64,000 nucleotides of DNA from Streptomyces thermolilacinus SPC6. GTDB lineage: Bacteria; Actinomycetota; Actinomycetes; Streptomycetales; Streptomycetaceae. The position numbers and the translations under genes were made by a program. A model generated the notes under the pieces. That model saw only the letters and a program-made list of their open reading frames with translations. It had not been told where the DNA came from and made no database searches. This document shows, in pieces, positions 24,201 through 32,483 of the stretch (position 1 is the stretch's first letter; every line of letters begins with the position of its first letter). Location: the NCBI RefSeq assembly GCF_000478605.2, contig NZ_ASHX02000001.1, positions 3,821,895-3,885,894 of the forward strand, read 5' to 3'.

Positions 24201-25274
24201 ATGCATGTGCCCGACGGATTCATCAACGCGCCCGTGTCCGCGGCGGCCGGTCTCGTCGCCGCGGGCGCCGTCGCGGCGGGCCTGCGCGGCGCGCGCCGGG
24301 AGCTGGGCGGCGAGCGGACGGCGCCGCTGGCGGGACTCGTCGCCGCGTTCATCTTCGCCGTCCAGATGCTGAACTTCCCCGTCGCCGCGGGCACCAGCGG
24401 CCATCTGCTGGGCGGGGCGCTCGCCGCGATACTCGTCGGCCCCTGGACGGGCATGCTCTGCATCGCCGTCGTGCTGCTGATGCAGGGCGTGCTGTTCGCC
24501 GACGGCGGGCTCACCGCGCTCGGCGTCAACATCACCGTCATGGGCGGTGTCACGGTCCTCGTCGCGTACGGCCTGTTCCGCGCCCTCGTGAAGGTCCTGC
24601 CGCGCACCCGCCGCTCGGTGACCGCCGCCACGTTCGTCGCGGCGCTCGTCTCCGTACCGGCGTCGGCGGCGGCGTTCACGCTGATCTACGCGGTCGGCGG
24701 CACCACCGACGTGCCCGTCGGCAAGGTCCTCGCCGCGATGCTCGGCGTGCACACGCTGATCGGGATCGGCGAGGCCGCCATCACCATGGCGACGGTCGGT
24801 GCGGTCATCGCCGTACGGCCCGACCTCGTGTACGGCGCGCGCGGCCTCACCGCGCCGCTGAAGCTGCGGGTGGGCGGCGAACTGGTCGACGCCGCGCCCG
24901 CCGCGCGGCCCGCCCCGGCCGCCGTCGGCACGCGGAAGGTGTGGGCCGCCGGGCTCGCCGCGTCCGTCCTCCTCGCCGGGTTCGTGTCGTTCTACGCCTC
25001 CGCGAACCCCGACGGCCTGGAGAAGGTCGCCGCCGACCACGGCATCGACAGCAAGGTCCAGGAGCACGCCACGGCGGACTCCCCGCTCGCCGACTACGGC
25101 GTCAAGGACCTCACCGACGCCCGCCTGTCCGGGGGGCTGGCGGGCACCATCGGCGTCGGCGCGACGCTCGCGCTCGGTACGGGCGTGTTCTGGGCGACGC
25201 GCCGACGCCGTACCCCCGGCGCCCCCGTACAGCAGTCGGCACAGCCCTCCCCGCGGTCGAAGGAAGCACTCTGA
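24201..25274 (+). CDS. cbiM: Energy-coupling factor nickel/cobalt transporter, CbiM(N) subunit
   Basis: ATG 24201 gives MHVPDGFIN, the metal-binding N-terminus of CbiM/NikM. The 357-aa protein has the CbiM membrane domain (about residues 1-215, with HLLGGALAAILVGPW and GVNITVMG), a linker, and a C-terminal part with a membrane helix (about 248-266) followed by the PDGLE motif (270-274) of the CbiN-like partner. M and N functions are therefore fused. It forms the substrate-specific component of a group I ECF importer with the next two genes. The Nur-like box upstream favours nickel over cobalt. No cobalamin riboswitch was recognised. Confidence 0.9.
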   Translation: MHVPDGFINAPVSAAAGLVAAGAVAAGLRGARRELGGERTAPLAGLVAAFIFAVQMLNFPVAAGTSGHLLGGALAAILVGPWTGMLCIAVVLLMQGVLFADGGLTALGVNITVMGGVTVLVAYGLFRALVKVLPRTRRSVTAATFVAALVSVPASAAAFTLIYAVGGTTDVPVGKVLAAMLGVHTLIGIGEAAITMATVGAVIAVRPDLVYGARGLTAPLKLRVGGELVDAAPAARPAPAAVGTRKVWAAGLAASVLLAGFVSFYASANPDGLEKVAADHGIDSKVQEHATADSPLADYGVKDLTDARLSGGLAGTIGVGATLALGTGVFWATRRRRTPGAPVQQSAQPSPRSKEAL

Positions 25275-25275
25275 C

Positions 25276-26037
25276 GTGGGCGCAGGTCACGCGCACAAGC
25301 TCTACCGGCACGGGCACTCGCCCGTGCACGCCCTGCCCGCGCACACCAAGCTCCTCGCCGTCCTCGGCTTCGTCCTGGTCGTCGTGTCCACGCCCCGCGA
25401 GGCGATGTGGGCGTTCGGCGCGTACGCGCTGCTGCTCGCGGCGGTGGCGTACACGGCCCGCGTCCCGGCGCCGTACCTGCTGAAGCGGCTCGTCATCGAG
25501 GTCCCGTTCGTCGCGTTCGCGTTCCTGATGCCGTTCGTCGTGCCGGGCGAGCCGGTCACCGTCCTCGGTGTGACGGTCTCCGTGCCCGGCCTGTGGGACG
25601 CGTGGAACGTGCTGGCCAAGGGCACGCTCGGGGTCGCCGCGTCCGTGCTGCTGGCCGCGACGACGGAGCTGCGGGAGCTGCTGCTCGGCCTCCAGCGGCT
25701 GAGGCTGCCGCCGATGCTCGTCCAGATCGCCTCCTTCATGATCCGGTACGGGGACGTCATCACCGACGAGATGCGCCGCATGTCCGTCGCCCGCCGCTCG
25801 CGCGGGTTCGAGGCGCGGGGTGTACGGCACTGGGGCGTCCTCGCCAAGTCGGCGGGCGCCCTGTTCATCCGGTCGTACGAGCGTGGCGAACGCGTCCACC
25901 TGGCCATGGTGAGCCGTGGCTACACGGGGACGATGCCGGTGATCGACCAGGTCACGGCGACGGGCGCGCAGTGGCGGCGGGCGGCGGCCCTCCCCGTGTC
26001 GGCGCTCGCGGTGTGTCTGCTGGGATGGACGCTATGA
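25276..26037 (+). CDS. cbiQ: ECF transporter transmembrane subunit CbiQ
   Basis: GTG 25276 starts one base after the cbiM stop. The 253-aa protein has the T-component pattern: N-terminal HALPAHTKLLAVLGFV, several membrane helices, and the conserved cytoplasmic Arg-rich motif RRMSVARRSRGFEARG that couples to the ATPase, followed by SYERGERVHLAMVSRGYTG. It works with CbiM and CbiO. Its stop overlaps the cbiO start (ATGA). Confidence 0.92.
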   Translation: MGAGHAHKLYRHGHSPVHALPAHTKLLAVLGFVLVVVSTPREAMWAFGAYALLLAAVAYTARVPAPYLLKRLVIEVPFVAFAFLMPFVVPGEPVTVLGVTVSVPGLWDAWNVLAKGTLGVAASVLLAATTELRELLLGLQRLRLPPMLVQIASFMIRYGDVITDEMRRMSVARRSRGFEARGVRHWGVLAKSAGALFIRSYERGERVHLAMVSRGYTGTMPVIDQVTATGAQWRRAAALPVSALAVCLLGWTL

Positions 26038-26072
26038 CGACACCGCCCGGGATGGACGCCATGACGACACCG
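26022..26072 (+). repeat. 27-bp-period duplication over the cbiQ/cbiO junction
   Basis: A 24-bp unit at 26022-26045 recurs at 26049-26072 with one difference. Each copy contains GGGATGGACGC followed by an ATG (26034 and 26061). The duplication is nine codons long and in frame, so it adds a second start codon and a repeated MDAMTTP peptide to CbiO. Confidence 0.85.
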
Positions 26073-26861
26073 ACGCCGCCCGCCTCCCCCTCGCCGTCCT
26101 TCGTGCCGTCGCTCGACGTGCGGGGCCTCGCCTACGCGTACCCGGACGGGCACCAGGCGCTGTTCGGCGTGGACCTGACCGTGGAGCGCGGCGAGCGGGT
26201 CGCGCTGCTCGGTCCGAACGGCGCGGGGAAGACCACCCTCGTCCTCCACCTGAACGGCATCCTCACCGCCGGTGCGGGCACGGTCGCCGTGGCGGGCCTG
26301 CCGGTCGAGCCCGCGAACCTGGCGGAGATCCGCCGCCGCGTGGGCATCGTCTTCCAGGACCCCGACGACCAGCTGTTCATGCCGACCGTACGGGAGGACG
26401 TGGCGTTCGGCCCGGCGGCGGCCGGGCTGCGCGGCGCCGAACTGGACGCCGTCGTGACGCGGGCCCTGGAGCGGGTCGGCATGGCGGCGTACGCGGACCG
26501 GCCGCCGCACCACCTGTCGTTCGGGCAGCGGCGGCGCGTCGCCGTCGCGACGGTCCTCGCGATGGAGCCGGAGATCCTCGTACTGGACGAGCCGTCGTCC
26601 AACCTGGACCCGGCGTCCCGTCGCGAACTGGCCGACGTCCTGCGGTCGTTGGACGTGACCGTCCTGATGGTCACGCACGACCTGCCGTACGCGCTTGAGC
26701 TGTGCCCGCGCTCGGTGATCCTCAGCGAGGGCGTCATCGCGGCGGACGCCCCGACCGGTGAGCTGCTCGCGGACGAGGAGCTGATGCGGGAGCACCGCCT
26801 CGAGCTGCCGTTCGGCTTCGACCCGGCCGCGCGGCCGCCCCGGAATCCGGGCGTTCGCTGA
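26034..26861 (+). CDS. cbiO: ECF transporter ATP-binding subunit CbiO
   Basis: ATG 26034 overlaps the cbiQ stop; ATG 26061 is an equally supplied in-frame start owing to a local duplication. The 275-aa ATPase has Walker A GPNGAGKTT, Q-loop FQDPDDQLF, signature LSFGQRRRVAV, Walker B ILVLDEPSS and switch His VTHD. Signature LSFGQ instead of LSGGQ is the form seen in CbiO/NikO proteins. It energises metal import through CbiQ and CbiM. Confidence 0.92.
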   Translation: MTTPPGMDAMTTPTPPASPSPSFVPSLDVRGLAYAYPDGHQALFGVDLTVERGERVALLGPNGAGKTTLVLHLNGILTAGAGTVAVAGLPVEPANLAEIRRRVGIVFQDPDDQLFMPTVREDVAFGPAAAGLRGAELDAVVTRALERVGMAAYADRPPHHLSFGQRRRVAVATVLAMEPEILVLDEPSSNLDPASRRELADVLRSLDVTVLMVTHDLPYALELCPRSVILSEGVIAADAPTGELLADEELMREHRLELPFGFDPAARPPRNPGVR

Positions 26862-26918
26862 GCCGTTGCACCATGGGGTGAGCGAGCGACCCCGAACCCG
26901 AGAGAGAGTGCGTGCGCA

Positions 26919-28094
26919 GTGGACGTCCAGGGCACCGTGGAGACTGGTTTCGAGCCGGTGAAGGACGCGTTCACGCGCAACTTCGAGCAGCGCGGGGAGC
27001 GGGGCGCGGCCGTCGCCGTGTACCGGGACGGCCGCAAGGTGGTGGACCTGTGGGCCGGTACGCGTGACGTGGACGGCACGGCCCCGTGGGCGGTGGACAC
27101 CGCGCAGGTGGTGCGGTCCGTGACGAAGGGCGTCGCGGCGGCGGTGCCGCTGCTGCTGCACCAGCGCGGGCAGCTCGACCTGGACGCCCCGGTCGGCACG
27201 TACTGGCCCGAGTTCAAGGCGGCGGGCAAGGAGCGGACGCTCGTACGGCACCTGCTGGCGCACCGCGCGGGCGTACCGGTGCTGGACGCGCCGCTCACGC
27301 CCGGCGAGGCGCTGGACGCGGCGGGCGGCTTCGAGCGTGCCGCGGCGGCGCTGGCGGCCCAGGCGCCCGTGTGGGAGCCCGGCACGGTCCACGGCTACCA
27401 CGCGCACACGTACAGCTGGCTGCTGGCCGCCCTGGTGCGGCGCGTCACCGGCCGGCCCATCGGTCGGTGGGTCGCGGAGGAGATCGCCCGGCCGCTCGGC
27501 CTCGACCTGTGGCTGGGCCTCCCGGACGAGGAGTCCCACCGCGTCGGGCGGATCGGCCGCCTGGAGGAGCCGCCCGCGTCGGCGTCGGGCGGTCTGGTGC
27601 TGCGCCCGAAGCGGGCCGTGGCCGACGCGTACCGGGACGCGGGGTCGCTGACGCGGCGGGCGTTCGCCGTGATCGACCCGGCGCCCGACGAGAACGCCCC
27701 CGAGTACCGGGCGGCGGGCCTGCCCGGCTCGGGGGGCATCGCGACGGCCCGCGCCCTGGCCCGGTTCTACGCGGCGCTGCTCGGCCCCGTGGACGGTCAC
27801 CGGCTGTTCGCCCCGGCGACGCTGGCGATGGCCCGCACCGAGGAGTCGGCGGGCCCCGACCGCGTCCTGGTGGTCGGCACCCGCTTCGGCCTCGGCTACA
27901 TGCTGCACGGCCCGGCGTCGCCGCTGCTGGCCCCCGGCTCCTTCGGCCACCCGGGCCGCGGCGGCTCCCTGGCGTTCGCCGACCCGGAGTCGGGCGTGGC
28001 GATGGCGTACGTCACGAACGGCATGCGCAAGGGCGTGACGGCGGACCCGAGGGCGCAGGCGCTGGTGCGGGCGGTGGCGAAGGCGACCGGTTAG
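26919..28094 (+). CDS. Serine hydrolase of the beta-lactamase (class C-like) family
   Basis: GTG 26919 follows a GAGAGAGAG stretch. The 391-aa protein has the SxxK active-site motif SVTKG (about residue 68), a Tyr motif in GYHAHTYSW standing for YxN, and HPGRGGS near the C-terminus in place of KTG. There is no signal peptide, so it is probably a cytoplasmic esterase or D-aminopeptidase-like enzyme and not a resistance beta-lactamase. It is monocistronic, convergent with the LysR gene, with a hairpin between. Confidence 0.85.
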   Translation: MDVQGTVETGFEPVKDAFTRNFEQRGERGAAVAVYRDGRKVVDLWAGTRDVDGTAPWAVDTAQVVRSVTKGVAAAVPLLLHQRGQLDLDAPVGTYWPEFKAAGKERTLVRHLLAHRAGVPVLDAPLTPGEALDAAGGFERAAAALAAQAPVWEPGTVHGYHAHTYSWLLAALVRRVTGRPIGRWVAEEIARPLGLDLWLGLPDEESHRVGRIGRLEEPPASASGGLVLRPKRAVADAYRDAGSLTRRAFAVIDPAPDENAPEYRAAGLPGSGGIATARALARFYAALLGPVDGHRLFAPATLAMARTEESAGPDRVLVVGTRFGLGYMLHGPASPLLAPGSFGHPGRGGSLAFADPESGVAMAYVTNGMRKGVTADPRAQALVRAVAKATG

Positions 28095-28112
28095 GGCCTG
28101 TGCCCCGGCCGC

Positions 28113-28133
28113 CCGCTTCGGTCGCCGAAGCGG
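28113..28133. terminator. Hairpin terminator between convergent genes
   Basis: Perfect 9-bp arms CCGCTTCGG and CCGAAGCGG enclose TCG. It lies 18 nt after the serine hydrolase stop and faces the convergent lysR gene. Confidence 0.6.
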
Positions 28134-28205
28134 CCGGCCGGCCGCCGTTCAGCGGCCTGCCCTATCCGGCCCGCACGGGCGTCCCCTGGCGGGCCGATGG
28201 TGCGA

Positions 28206-29111
28206 TCAGGCGTTCTCCTCCGGCCACGGCGTGTCCAGGCAGCAGCGGACGAAGTCCTGGACCACGGGATCGCCGTCGTCGGCGGAGGCCCAGGCGACGC
28301 CGACCTGGCTGGGGCCGACGCCGCTGACGGGACGGTAGACGATGCCGGGCCGGGCGTAGAAGCGGGCGGCGGACGCGGGGGCGAGGGCGACGCCGTAGCC
28401 GTTGGCGATGGCGCTGAGCCAGTCGTCCGGCTGGTCGGTGACAGCGCCGATGCGGACCGGGTGGCCGTCGCGTTCCCCGGTGGCGAGCCAGTGGTCCCGC
28501 CACCAGCCCGATTCGGGCGGGGCGGCCACGAACGGCTCGTCCCACAGGCCCCGGAACGGGATCAGGCGGTGCGCGGCGAGAGGGTGACCCTCGGGGAGGG
28601 CCACCCAGCGAGGCTCGCTGAACAGCACCGCCGTCCGCAGGGATTCCTGGCCGGGGAAGGGCAGCCGCAGCAGGGCGACTTCGACGTCCCCGTCGGCGAG
28701 CCCGGCGCTGGGGTTCGACCAGGCGGCCTGCCGCATGTCCACCCGCCAGCCCGGACGACGCCGGGTGAACTCCGCGATGATGCGCGGGGTCGCCTCGTTG
28801 GCGGCACTGGCCAGGAAGCCGACGCGCAGCGAGCGGGCCGCCCGGCTCGCAACGCCCCGTGTCTCCCGCAGCATCCGGTCCCACTCCCCGAGCAGGGCGG
28901 GCGCCCGGTCCGCCAGGGTCCGGCCCGGCTCCGTGAGGGTCATGCCGGTCCGGGACCTCGTGAACAGACGCACACCGAGCTGGGTCTCCAGCCGCTTGAT
29001 CTGTTTGGTGAGCGCCGGCTGGGACACGAACAGTCGCTCCGCGGCGCGGGTGAGGGAGCCCTCCTCCGCCACGGCGACGAAGCAGCGCAGCAGCCGGGGG
29101 TCGACATCCAT
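28206..29111 (-). CDS. LysR-family transcriptional regulator
   Basis: The start chosen is ATG 29111, 8 nt after a -10-like TATAAC with no Shine-Dalgarno, suggesting a leaderless mRNA. The 301-aa protein has the LysR helix-turn-helix (LLRCFVAVAEEGSLTRAAER, then SQPALTKQIKRLE) and a periplasmic-binding-like effector domain (SLRVGFLASAANEAT onwards). It is divergent from a DoxX-like membrane gene, its probable target. A dyad at 29125-29136 overlaps its promoter. Confidence 0.9.
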   Translation of the reverse strand: MDVDPRLLRCFVAVAEEGSLTRAAERLFVSQPALTKQIKRLETQLGVRLFTRSRTGMTLTEPGRTLADRAPALLGEWDRMLRETRGVASRAARSLRVGFLASAANEATPRIIAEFTRRRPGWRVDMRQAAWSNPSAGLADGDVEVALLRLPFPGQESLRTAVLFSEPRWVALPEGHPLAAHRLIPFRGLWDEPFVAAPPESGWWRDHWLATGERDGHPVRIGAVTDQPDDWLSAIANGYGVALAPASAARFYARPGIVYRPVSGVGPSQVGVAWASADDGDPVVQDFVRCCLDTPWPEENA

Positions 29112-29119
29112 GCCCACAG

Positions 29120-29136
29120 GTTATATACGCAGGTAT
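29120..29136. promoter_or_regulatory. lysR promoter with overlapping dyad
   Basis: On the minus strand TATAAC (29120-29125) is a -10-like element 8 nt before ATG 29111. The dyad ATAC-GCAG-GTAT (29125-29136) lies in the spacer position, where LysR proteins commonly bind for autoregulation. AT content here is far above the surroundings. Confidence 0.45.
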
Positions 29137-29227
29137 TGGACGGCCCTCAAGGGCTCGGGGGAGGCTTGTCGGGGCGAGCGGCCCGGATTCGCCGGACTGG
29201 ACAGGGCCCGACCGGAGGGCGAGGCAC

Positions 29228-29578
29228 ATGTTCACCGCGTACGCGATCATCACCGTCATCACCGTCCTGGCCAACGCGGCCATCGCCGTCGCGGACTTCG
29301 CGCGGGCCGGGTTCGTCCTCGCCAACTCGGCCGCCGTGGACATTCCGCCGACCTGGCTCCCGTGGCTCGCCTCGCTCAAGGCGGCGGGCGCCGCCGGTCT
29401 CCTCCTCGGGCTCATGGGTGTGCCGGTCATCGGCGTCGCCGCCGCGACAGGGCTCGTCCTGTTCTTCGTCGGCGCGGTCCTCGCACACATCCGTGTCCGC
29501 GCGTACGGCACCCTCGCCGGGCCCGGCGGCTATCTGGCGCTGGCCGCCGCGTCCCTCGTCCTCGCCGTCATGCGGTGA
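29228..29578 (+). CDS. DoxX-like small membrane protein
   Basis: ATG 29228 follows GGAGGGCGAGGCAC. The 116-aa product is nearly all membrane: helices at about 3-22, 45-66, 68-90 and 96-114, with short loops and a conserved LKAAGAAGLLLGL segment typical of the DoxX-like family in actinobacteria. The role of this family is poorly defined, with links to redox or metabolite homeostasis. It is divergent from a LysR regulator. Confidence 0.8.
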   Translation: MFTAYAIITVITVLANAAIAVADFARAGFVLANSAAVDIPPTWLPWLASLKAAGAAGLLLGLMGVPVIGVAAATGLVLFFVGAVLAHIRVRAYGTLAGPGGYLALAAASLVLAVMR

Positions 29579-29596
29579 ACGGCGGCGTGCCGCACG

Positions 29597-29643
29597 GAAG
29601 GCCACGGTCCACGAGGGCCCGAAGGCCACGGTCCACGGGGGCC
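29597..29643. repeat. Two-copy 24-bp-period direct repeat
   Basis: GAAGGCCACGGTCCACG occurs at 29597 and again at 29621, just after the DoxX-like gene and before the terminator. The rest of the 29579-29784 gap holds only the terminator hairpin. Confidence 0.7.
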
Positions 29644-29651
29644 GGCTCGCA

Positions 29652-29680
29652 CCGGTGTGCCGCCGGCGGCGGCACACCGG
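29652..29680. terminator. Very strong bidirectional terminator hairpin
   Basis: Perfect 13-bp arms CCGGTGTGCCGCC and GGCGGCACACCGG enclose a GGC loop, between the convergent DoxX-like and GH43 genes. Confidence 0.75.
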
Positions 29681-29784
29681 CGCCGGCGGACTCCCTCCTC
29701 GTCGGCAGGGGCCGTACCCGCGGGCACCGGGAGCCGCGCAGGCGGTCCTGACACGCACCGCCGCCTCCTCGCCGCCGAGCCCGG

Positions 29785-30852
29785 TCAGTATGCGGTGGGC
29801 CAGCCGCCGCTCCACGTCAGCCGGTTGAGGCCGAGCTTGGGAGCGCCGTTGTCACGGCCGTCGTAGTAGTGGTAGACGAGCAGGTCCCCGTCCGCGTCGG
29901 ACATGATGTCCTGTCCGCCGGGGCCGATCACGGACCCGTGGGACGCCAGGACCACGGTGCCGCCGTCCTTGTTCATCGCGACGCCGTCGCGGTCGTAGTA
30001 GGGCCCGGTGGGCTTGGTGGCCCTGCCGACCTTGATCTTGTACGTGGAGGCCGTACCGCTGCAGCAGGTGTCGTACGAGGCGAAGAGGTAGTAGTACCCG
30101 TTCCGCTTGACCACGGTCGGGCCTTCCACCGCCCTCGGCGCCTGGGAGCGTGAGGCGAGCGAGTGGCGGGTGGTGTCCCCCGCGTACTGCTTGCCGGTCC
30201 GCGGGTCGAGGCGGATCATCTTGATCCCGCTCCAATGGGAGCCGAAGGCCAGCCACCACGTGCCGTCGTCGTCGACGAACAGGTCGGGGTCGATGGCGTT
30301 GTAGTCGCTGCCGGCCGTGGAGGAGTGGACGATGCCCTGGTCCTTCCAGCTGCCCGGCGTTCCGGTCGTGGAGGTCGCGAGGCCGATGGCCGAGGTGTTG
30401 GAATGGAAGGTGGAGACGGAGTAGTACATCAGGTACCGGCCGCCGTGGTAGGACAGGTCGGGTGCCCACGGGTCGTTCCCGGCCGAGTAGCGCGACCACC
30501 AGCCGGGCGGCGAGGAGAAGGCGTTGCCGTCGCGGCGGAAGGCGACGCGGTCGGTGGACGTGCGGGACTCCACGTAGCCGTGGGTGGAGTGGAGCAGGTA
30601 GCGCCCGTCGGGCGCCCGCAGCATGGTCGGGTCGTGGACGACGACGTCGCCGGTGACCCGTCCGGGGCCGGGGTAGGCGGACGCGCTCGACGGCGCCGCC
30701 GCGGCCTTCGGCTGCGCGTCCTCTCCGAACACCCCGAAAGCCGTGCCGTAGGCCATGGCCCCTGCGGCGGCCAGCGCCAGCGGGATACCTGACAGCAGGA
30801 CCGTCCTCCTTCTGCGGTGCCGCGCCCTGCCGTGGCGGTGCAGCTGTGTCAT
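29785..30852 (-). CDS. Secreted GH43 arabinan endo-1,5-alpha-arabinosidase-like enzyme
   Basis: ATG 30852 has GGGAG 5 nt upstream. The 355-aa protein starts with a basic export signal (RHRRRRTVLLSGIPLALAAAG) and an Ala cleavage region near residue 45. The five-bladed GH43 propeller follows: catalytic base in VHDPTMLRAPDG, pKa-modulating Asp in AIDPDLFVDDDG and the acid Glu in AVEGPTVVKRNGYYYLF. A pair of Cys in YDTCCSG is typical of arabinanases. It should cut plant arabinan outside the cell. No sugar regulator is adjacent. Confidence 0.88.
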   Translation of the reverse strand: MTQLHRHGRARHRRRRTVLLSGIPLALAAAGAMAYGTAFGVFGEDAQPKAAAAPSSASAYPGPGRVTGDVVVHDPTMLRAPDGRYLLHSTHGYVESRTSTDRVAFRRDGNAFSSPPGWWSRYSAGNDPWAPDLSYHGGRYLMYYSVSTFHSNTSAIGLATSTTGTPGSWKDQGIVHSSTAGSDYNAIDPDLFVDDDGTWWLAFGSHWSGIKMIRLDPRTGKQYAGDTTRHSLASRSQAPRAVEGPTVVKRNGYYYLFASYDTCCSGTASTYKIKVGRATKPTGPYYDRDGVAMNKDGGTVVLASHGSVIGPGGQDIMSDADGDLLVYHYYDGRDNGAPKLGLNRLTWSGGWPTAY

Positions 30853-31210
30853 GCGTGCTCCCAATCTGTCCGTACCTGGGGGGCACCCGTGCGGAACGGG
30901 CTGCTCAACGGTCGCCGCAGGGCCGGGAATGGTTGCCGTCCCGCCGAAACGCCTGCCTCCGGCCGCTGCGCCCGGGCACGGGAAACGCTCGGTCCCGGCC
31001 GCCCGGCGCGCGCCTCCCGCCGGTTCGGAGGACCAGAGGCATCCGCGTGGCCGCCCTCGGAAGCGCGCGGGGACGGGGAGGCCACGACAGGAAGCCGGGG
31101 AGGCCGAGCGGCGCACGCGGGAGCTGGTCCGCGCCCCGTCCGCACGGCGGGCCTCGGCGGAGCGCGCCCGGCGGCGGTCCTCGCGTGCCGCGCGGCGCCG
31201 CGCGGGAGGC
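30853..31210. other. 358-bp gap, promoter region of the GH43 gene
   Basis: The bases next to 30853 carry the GH43 ribosome-binding site. No gene, clear operator or strong hairpin was recognised in the remainder, although frames are open throughout because of GC content. Confidence 0.4.
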
Positions 31211-31588
31211 TCAGCGGCCGCCGTCCCCCGCCAGCCGGTCCGCGAGGGCCTGCAGGGACGGGACGAACCAGGTCTGCGTGCCGCGGTTGCACTCGCGGAC
31301 GAAGTCGCGCAGCGCAGCGCTGGCGGACGTGTGGGCCTCGATGTCGCCCACCACCGCCAGCCCCACCCGGTAGTTCGCGAACTTCTGCACGATGTCCCCG
31401 GCGATCCGCGTCCGCAGCTGGAAGAACGCCGCGTCGAACCGCGCCGCCGGGACGACGACCCACCGGGCGCCCTGGTAGGCGGCGTTGCCGATGAGGTCCA
31501 CCGCGTCGCGCTCGTCCGCGATCGGCTCGCCCTCCCGGTCGCACATCAGGACCGGTACGTCATGGATCTCCCGCAGGGTGGCCGTCAT
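31211..31588 (-). CDS. DUF4180 family protein
   Basis: ATG 31588 is 7 nt after a -10-like TATCCT (minus strand, bases 31596-31601) and lacks a Shine-Dalgarno, so it is probably leaderless. The 125-aa product has the DUF4180 pattern: REIHDVPVLMCDREG, AVDLIGNAAYQGARWVVVP, FFQLRTRIAGDIVQKFANYR and a C-terminal RGTQTWFVPS. The function of this family is unknown. It is divergent from a methyltransferase gene. Confidence 0.85.
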   Translation of the reverse strand: MTATLREIHDVPVLMCDREGEPIADERDAVDLIGNAAYQGARWVVVPAARFDAAFFQLRTRIAGDIVQKFANYRVGLAVVGDIEAHTSASAALRDFVRECNRGTQTWFVPSLQALADRLAGDGGR

Positions 31589-31696
31589 GGGGGCGAGGAT
31601 AGGCCGCCGCGCGCCCGTCCGGCCAAGGGATTTCCCCGCGACCAGGGGGTTTGCCGCGGGGCGGGCGTTGTCAGTGGCGGGTGCGAGGCTGGGGAC

Positions 31697-32359
31697 ATGA
31701 GCGAACTCGGCGCCGCCATCGCCTCGTACTGGGAGGCCGCCTCGTCGTCCTTCGACACCGAGCCGGACCACGGCCTGCGCGACCCGCGCACCCGTGACGC
31801 CTGGCGCGCCCGGCTGCGCCAGTGGATACCGGGCGGGCCGTGCGGCGTCCTCGACGTGGGCTGCGGCACGGGCTCGCTCGCGCTGCTCCTCGCCGAGGAC
31901 GGGCACCGCGTGACCGGCGTGGACCTGGCTCCCGGCATGGTGGCGCGGGCCGAGGAGAAGTTCGCGGCGGCCGCGCTGCCCGGCCGGTTCGTCGTGGGCG
32001 ACGCGGCGCGGCCGCCCGTGGGCGACGAGCGGTTCGACGTCGTCCTCGTACGGCACGTCGTGTGGACCCTCCCCGACCCCGACGCGGCCCTGCGCGTGTG
32101 GACGGGGCTGCTGCGGGACGGCGGGCTGCTCGTCCTGGTCGAGGGCCGGTGGGGCGAGGCCGGCGGGGACGTCACGCCGTACGTCCGCGGGGGCGAGGCC
32201 CTGCCGTGGGCCGGCGGGGTGCCCGCCCGCACCCTGGCCGAGGCGATGGCCCCGCTCGCCCGGGAGGTGCGGGTCGAACGGCTCGACGGCGACCCCGCCC
32301 TGTGGGGCCGTCCCGTCGACGACGAGCGGTACGCCCTCCTGGCGTCGGCGCGGGCATGA
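31697..32359 (+). CDS. Class I SAM-dependent methyltransferase
   Basis: ATG 31697 begins a 220-aa protein with the SAM-binding motif LDVGCGTGSLALLLA (about residues 51-65), the acidic VTGVDLAPGM, and DVVLVRHVVWTLPDP in motif IV position. The substrate is not predictable from the sequence. It is monocistronic, ending in a possible hairpin at 32427-32466 before the convergent YbaK gene. Confidence 0.82.
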   Translation: MSELGAAIASYWEAASSSFDTEPDHGLRDPRTRDAWRARLRQWIPGGPCGVLDVGCGTGSLALLLAEDGHRVTGVDLAPGMVARAEEKFAAAALPGRFVVGDAARPPVGDERFDVVLVRHVVWTLPDPDAALRVWTGLLRDGGLLVLVEGRWGEAGGDVTPYVRGGEALPWAGGVPARTLAEAMAPLAREVRVERLDGDPALWGRPVDDERYALLASARA

Positions 32360-32426
32360 CCGGCCGATAACATTCGCGCCCTGGCGGATCACCGGCCCCA
32401 CCCGTACCCGCACGCCCCGGACGGGC

Positions 32427-32466
32427 GCGGTCCCGTCGGCCCGGCTCACGGCCCCGAAGGGACCGC
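32427..32466. terminator. Possible long-loop terminator
   Basis: Perfect 8-bp arms GCGGTCCC and GGGACCGC enclose 24 nt between the convergent methyltransferase and YbaK genes. The long loop makes it less certain than other hairpins here. Confidence 0.35.
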
Positions 32467-32483
32467 CGCCGTGACGAGTGGGG

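Noticed and set aside
26919-28094. Beta-lactam resistance enzyme
   Set aside because: There is no signal peptide, and the Tyr and KTG motifs are altered. An intracellular esterase-like serine hydrolase fits better.
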